25,272 nt of DNA, taken from positions 1 to 25,272 of the IMG/VR virus record IMGVR_UViG_3300028844_003149. The stretch is one strand, 5' to 3'. Position 1 is the stretch's first letter, and each line of letters opens with the position of its first letter. The notes beneath the pieces were generated by a model. That model made no database searches. It had not been told where the DNA came from and saw nothing but the letters and a program-made list of their open reading frames with translations. Source of the DNA: a virus. This document shows positions 23,072-25,272 of the stretch, in pieces. Both the position numbers and the translations under genes were made by a program.

Positions 23072-23353
23072 CTATTTATCTATCAATACAGTACACTTTG
23101 AACTTGCTATTGCATTACAAGTAATAAATCCTTTAAACAAAATTCCATCAGAAGGAAAATTGAAAGAGAAAACGTCACCTGGAGGAACTTCAGCTGTAAA
23201 CTGAACTGCGTCCGAGTCACTAAAACTTATAGATCCTGTAGTTGTAGTTGTTGTCGTGTTAGAAAGAACTAATCCTCTTAATCTAGTTCTACCACCAAAT
23301 ACAGAACCTGTAGCTGTTACTTGTACTGCTTTTACATCACCTTGTATTGCCAT
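23072..23353 (-). CDS. Small beta-type virion protein (hypothetical)
   Basis: This is a 93-residue, strand-rich protein (VQVTATGSVFGGRTRLRGLVLSN, then GSISFSDSDAVQFTAEVPPG), with seven consecutive threonines at about 33-39. It ends KCTVLIDK. The composition suggests a small jelly-roll or decoration-type domain, but no family is recognised by name. AAGGAG precedes the start. It is separated from the upstream head protein by 71 bases that hold a strong hairpin, unusual spacing in this compact operon. Confidence 0.65.
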   Translation of the reverse strand: MAIQGDVKAVQVTATGSVFGGRTRLRGLVLSNTTTTTTTGSISFSDSDAVQFTAEVPPGDVFSFNFPSDGILFKGFITCNAIASSKCTVLIDK

Positions 23354-23371
23354 ATTTTTACTCCTTATTGG

Positions 23372-23418
23372 TGCGGGTGAGTATCAAGATCAAAAAGTCT
23401 TGAAGTTTCTCACCCACA
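23372..23418 (-). other. Compound hairpin between two head-region genes
   Basis: GGGTGAG (23375-23381) pairs perfectly with CTCACCC (23409-23415), and one mismatch further out two more bases pair. Inside, TCAAGA (23384-23389) pairs with TCTTGA (23398-23403). No U-run follows in either direction, so it is not a standard terminator. A site for mRNA processing or protection against decay is plausible. Confidence 0.6.
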
Positions 23419-23424
23419 TAATTA

Positions 23425-23979
23425 TTACGCTGCGAATGCAAACGCACCAGTAACAGCTGCTGCTGCTCCAGTGAATTCAGTTGCAATCGTCCACACACCA
23501 TCTTCAAAACACATGAAAGCAATTTTGCCGCCAGTTGTTAAAACATTAGTTGCTGCATCAGCTGGAGTGAAAACTAATTGTGTTTCACCTGCTGTTGAAG
23601 TATCAAAAGTTACTTCATTTGCTGCTCTTGATTCAATTAATGAACCAGTTGCCCAAACGTCAGTTCCTACTGCATCAAAAGTTAAAGTCGCAGTTCCGCC
23701 AGCTGTATCTTTAGCTTGAACGTAAACAGCGATAGAACCTCTAGTTGCTGCTGGTAATGCTACAGCACATGCTGCTGCACCTGTGTAGTTTACAGTTGCT
23801 ATAATTTCATTAGCAATAGTAATGTTAGCACCTGTTGCTGTGTCAGCTAATGTCAAACCTGTTAGGTCAGGCATTCCTGAACTCATTCTTGTTGTAATTG
23901 CACCAGTAGTTGCGTTTTTAGTAGCCATTTGAAAGCCACCTTCCGAACGTACTGGACCATTAAATGTAGTACTTGCCAT
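23425..23979 (-). CDS. Probable head (decoration-type) virion protein
   Basis: This is a 184-residue protein starting MASTTFNGPVRSEGGFQ, strand-rich and dominated by Ala, Thr and Gly, ending GAFAFAA. A start of this type (MASTTF.GP..S.GGF) is common in marine phage virion proteins encoded near the capsid gene. Three features suggest high expression: a perfect AGGAGG (plus 23988-23993) 8 bases before the ATG, a dedicated promoter at 24064-24092, and codons less AT-biased than those of its neighbours. A capsid decoration or similar abundant particle protein fits; no known domain is recognised with certainty. Confidence 0.7.
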   Translation of the reverse strand: MASTTFNGPVRSEGGFQMATKNATTGAITTRMSSGMPDLTGLTLADTATGANITIANEIIATVNYTGAAACAVALPAATRGSIAVYVQAKDTAGGTATLTFDAVGTDVWATGSLIESRAANEVTFDTSTAGETQLVFTPADAATNVLTTGGKIAFMCFEDGVWTIATEFTGAAAAVTGAFAFAA

Positions 23980-24001
23980 ATTTATATCCTCCTAGTTTTC
24001 C

Positions 24002-24042
24002 GAACATAGTCTCTAGGCCGTCGACTATACGCGTCTATGTTC
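24002..24042 (-). other. Inverted repeat in the leader of the 23425-23979 gene
   Basis: GAACATAG (24002-24009) and CTATGTTC (24035-24042) are perfect reverse complements flanking 25 bases that include two six-base palindromes, GTCGAC (24020-24025) and ACGCGT (24029-24034). It lies between the promoter at 24064-24092 and the ribosome site at 23988-23993. It could be a leader hairpin or a protein-binding site. Confidence 0.5.
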
Positions 24043-24063
24043 TAATTAATGTATAGTGTGTAT

Positions 24064-24092
24064 TTTATAGCTTAGTTTTGAATAGAGTGCAA
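24064..24092 (-). promoter_or_regulatory. Candidate promoter for the head-protein gene
   Basis: On the minus strand, TTGCAC (plus 24087-24092) is followed by exactly 17 bases and TATAAA (plus 24064-24069, five of six matches). Predicted transcription starts near 24057 and gives a leader of about 77 bases containing the inverted repeat and AGGAGG. The -35 matches only at TTG. This is the only larger non-coding gap (161 bases) in the right half of the window, which supports a regulatory role. Confidence 0.4.
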
Positions 24093-24140
24093 GAGATTGC
24101 GTAGTGAAAGTGCGATTTCAGCGATGTAGCGTTTTTTATG

Positions 24141-24356
24141 TTACGTAGCTACAGAAACGTTGGGTGCAGCGTCTTCTATCTTATTAGTCTGATGAGCAAC
24201 ATCTGCTTCAGCTAATTTGATGTGACTGATAACTTGTCTTATTTTGTCATCAATCCTAACCATATCAAGAGTGTATCTTTTCTCTTGATTATAGTGCTGC
24301 GACCACTTCAGTTCTAGACTCCTTTTTTCCGTGTAAAGGTTCTGAACGTGTGTCAT
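24141..24356 (-). CDS. Small helical protein, start inside the preceding gene
   Basis: This is a 71-residue charged protein, probably one long helix or coiled coil (SLELKWSQHYNQEKRYTLD, then RIDDKIRQVISHIKLAEADVAHQ). No family is recognised. The start at 24356 is well supported: a perfect AGGAGG (plus 24363-24368) lies 6 bases upstream. The first 68 bases overlap the end of the 24289-24543 gene in another frame. A small scaffold-like or regulatory role would be guesswork. Confidence 0.65.
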   Translation of the reverse strand: MTHVQNLYTEKRSLELKWSQHYNQEKRYTLDMVRIDDKIRQVISHIKLAEADVAHQTNKIEDAAPNVSVAT

Positions 24357-24543
24357 TTATAACCTCCTCATAGGTTAACCATGTTTTAGATTTACTTGTA
24401 AATCCATCTTTGTCCCATACAATATCATTTTTTCCTAGCTTGTCAACTAGTGTATCCTCAAAGGATTTAGCATTATCCTCACAAGATATATTGAATATGG
24501 CATGGTAGCCATATGCTCTGATTTGTATTTTAAAATTTTTCAT
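24289..24543 (-). CDS. Small hypothetical protein
   Basis: This is an 84-residue protein starting MKNFKIQIRAYGYHAIFNIS, with a strand-rich first half and helical ESFEDTL-like middle (KSFEDTLVDKLG), then DIVWDKDGFTSKSKTW. Phage proteins of this shape are common but uncharacterised. No good ribosome site is visible before ATG 24543, so translation may depend on the oxygenase gene ending 23 bases upstream. The final 68 bases are shared out of frame with the 24141-24356 gene; the last residues (SRTEVVAAL) may be shaped by that overlap. Confidence 0.55.
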   Translation of the reverse strand: MKNFKIQIRAYGYHAIFNISCEDNAKSFEDTLVDKLGKNDIVWDKDGFTSKSKTWLTYEEVINDTRSEPLHGKKESRTEVVAAL

Positions 24544-24566
24544 GGGTTTGTATAGTATATCAAAAT

Positions 24567-25088
24567 TTAAGTATATTGATAGAGTTCATTAAAATTAAAT
24601 GATATGGCATATTTTACTTTTTCTGTAACATTTCTGTCACAACTATGCTTTAATTCTGACGAAAACATAACAATTTTACCTTCTTCAGGTGTAACTTTTT
24701 CGTTTATATCAGGGAAGATTAAATCTTGGTGATGATCATTTAAATATAAAACTCCTGAAATTACAGATGGTGTGTGAGCGTGTTCTATTGTTCTACCACC
24801 AAAGCCTTCTGCTATACCCCAAGCAAGACTTAATTCATAAGGTCTTATAAAATCATGTTTATCAACTTTATCTAAAACAGGGTAAATTATTTTTATAAAT
24901 TCTTTGTCAGAACAAAAATATCGCCAATCAGTCATAAGACCAACAACATTTGTAGCGTAGTTATTTTTAGAAGATTTAACATCTTCTTTTATTTTATCTA
25001 TAAAATATTCAGCATTTATTTTTACTTTACCAACCAAAAATAAATAGTCTTTTTGTATTTTTCCTATTACTTCTTTCTCTATTTTCAT
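24567..25088 (-). CDS. 2OG/Fe(II) oxygenase (Oxy_5-like), third in window
   Basis: This is a 173-residue protein from ATG 25088. Numbered from the longer start at 25106, the core motif is EHAHTPSVISGVLYLNDHH (about 108-126), followed by LIFPDIN, PEEGKIVMFSSELKH (His 154) and KYAISFNF. This order (a His-x-His-x-P, then SGVxYL, then an FxS..LxH box and ISFNF) matches the 2OG-FeII_Oxy_5 family common in marine phages. An ordinary HxD is not evident, which I read as the family's variant first motif; activity is less certain than for the other two. I prefer ATG 25088 because ATG 25106 directly abuts the terminator hairpin and has no ribosome site. The gene lies directly downstream of the capsid gene. 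Confidence 0.75.
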   Translation of the reverse strand: MKIEKEVIGKIQKDYLFLVGKVKINAEYFIDKIKEDVKSSKNNYATNVVGLMTDWRYFCSDKEFIKIIYPVLDKVDKHDFIRPYELSLAWGIAEGFGGRTIEHAHTPSVISGVLYLNDHHQDLIFPDINEKVTPEEGKIVMFSSELKHSCDRNVTEKVKYAISFNFNELYQYT

Positions 25089-25106
25089 TCTATTTCTTTC
25101 TACCAT

Positions 25107-25136
25107 AAAAAAAGGGCGGCTACAAGAGCCGCCCTT
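25107..25136 (-). terminator. Intrinsic terminator after the major capsid gene
   Basis: In minus-strand RNA, AAGGGCGGCU and AGCCGCCCUU form a perfect 10-bp GC-rich stem with the five-base loop CUUGU, followed directly by five more U. The stem lies 22 bases after the capsid stop codon. This is the only clear intrinsic terminator I find in the window. Confidence 0.92.
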
Positions 25137-25158
25137 AATTATTCAGTTAATCTAGTGA

Positions 25159-25272
25159 TTACGCACCAGGTGAACCGAAGATACCTCTAGGGTCTGAGAA
25201 TCCGAATGAATATCTCTCTCTAGCTTTGTATCTTACGTTACCAGTATCGAAGTCACCTTCCATAGCTGTCTT
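25159..25272 (-). CDS. Major capsid protein, C-terminal end (cut by window edge)
   Basis: The last 37 codons of a minus-strand gene enter from the right edge and end at TAA (25159-25161). The visible end contains VRYKARERYSFGFSDPRGIFGSPGA; the string RYSFGxxDPRGxFGSPGA is a conserved C-terminus of HK97-fold major capsid proteins in marine podoviruses and related phages. Further support comes from the strong terminator directly downstream and from the head and neck genes that follow. Codons are less AT-biased than in most of the window, as expected for an abundant protein. The fold-bearing part lies outside the window. Confidence 0.75.
   Translation of the reverse strand, partial: KTAMEGDFDTGNVRYKARERYSFGFSDPRGIFGSPGA

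Noticed and set aside
24554-24562. Extended -10-like TGATATACT before the 24289-24543 gene on the minus strand
   Set aside because: The expected start of transcription would leave a leader of about four bases with no ribosome site, and no convincing -35 exists. Chance in AT-rich DNA is likelier.

Overview
The window is part of the genome of a tailed dsDNA phage of podovirus type, very probably from a marine or aquatic bacterium (SAR11-like hosts are a reasonable guess, not shown by the sequence). Evidence: the DNA is AT-rich; almost all genes run on the minus strand in a tight late operon with overlapping or near-abutting ends; and many products carry motifs I know from marine phage virion genes: a capsid C-terminus ending in SDPRGIFGSPGA, an adaptor with PKYYGYWDDN and IAPTPNANY, KFISDRSG, a tail hub starting FRPGFNKQDTETGAEGQW, and a small virion protein with IGYTYD...F..PKPSESF. 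No integrase, tRNA, CRISPR array or insertion sequence was seen. No stretch over 300 bases lacks a gene; the longest gap is 23980-24140, which holds a promoter and a leader inverted repeat.

Layout, read in the direction of minus-strand transcription (right to left). The right edge holds the 3' end of the major capsid gene, then a strong intrinsic terminator (25107-25136). Next come a 2-oxoglutarate (2OG)/Fe(II) oxygenase and two small overlapping genes. A promoter at 24064-24092 and an AGGAGG site precede a probable head protein (23425-23979). Then follow a small beta-type protein, two adaptor/neck proteins, further virion proteins, and a run of tail appendage genes (20693 down to 17429), including a repeat protein, a fibre, a polyglycine-rich tip protein and a short virion protein.

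At 14718-17432 the strand switches. Three overlapping plus-strand genes encode a 2OG oxygenase, a NodU/TobZ-type carbamoyltransferase and a second 2OG oxygenase. This hydroxylate-and-carbamoylate cassette is the most unusual part of the window. The minus-strand operon then resumes with the tail hub/nozzle protein, a 20-residue micro-ORF, two small proteins and two glycosyltransferases (GT-B and GT-A). After these comes a block of five cysteine-free proteins (10316 down to 2856), probably the internal virion or DNA-ejection proteins, and a one-membrane-segment XhlA-like candidate holin. A second plus-strand insertion (1241-2665) is an SNF2-type helicase. To its left lie minus-strand genes that look like a DNA replication/recombination module, one with a good sigma70-type promoter.

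How the parts may work together (inference): the late operon builds and equips the particle. Interspersed with it are three oxygenases, one carbamoyltransferase and two glycosyltransferases, which are modifying enzymes rather than structural proteins. They could decorate virion protein, phage DNA or a cell-surface glycan. The sequence alone does not say which.
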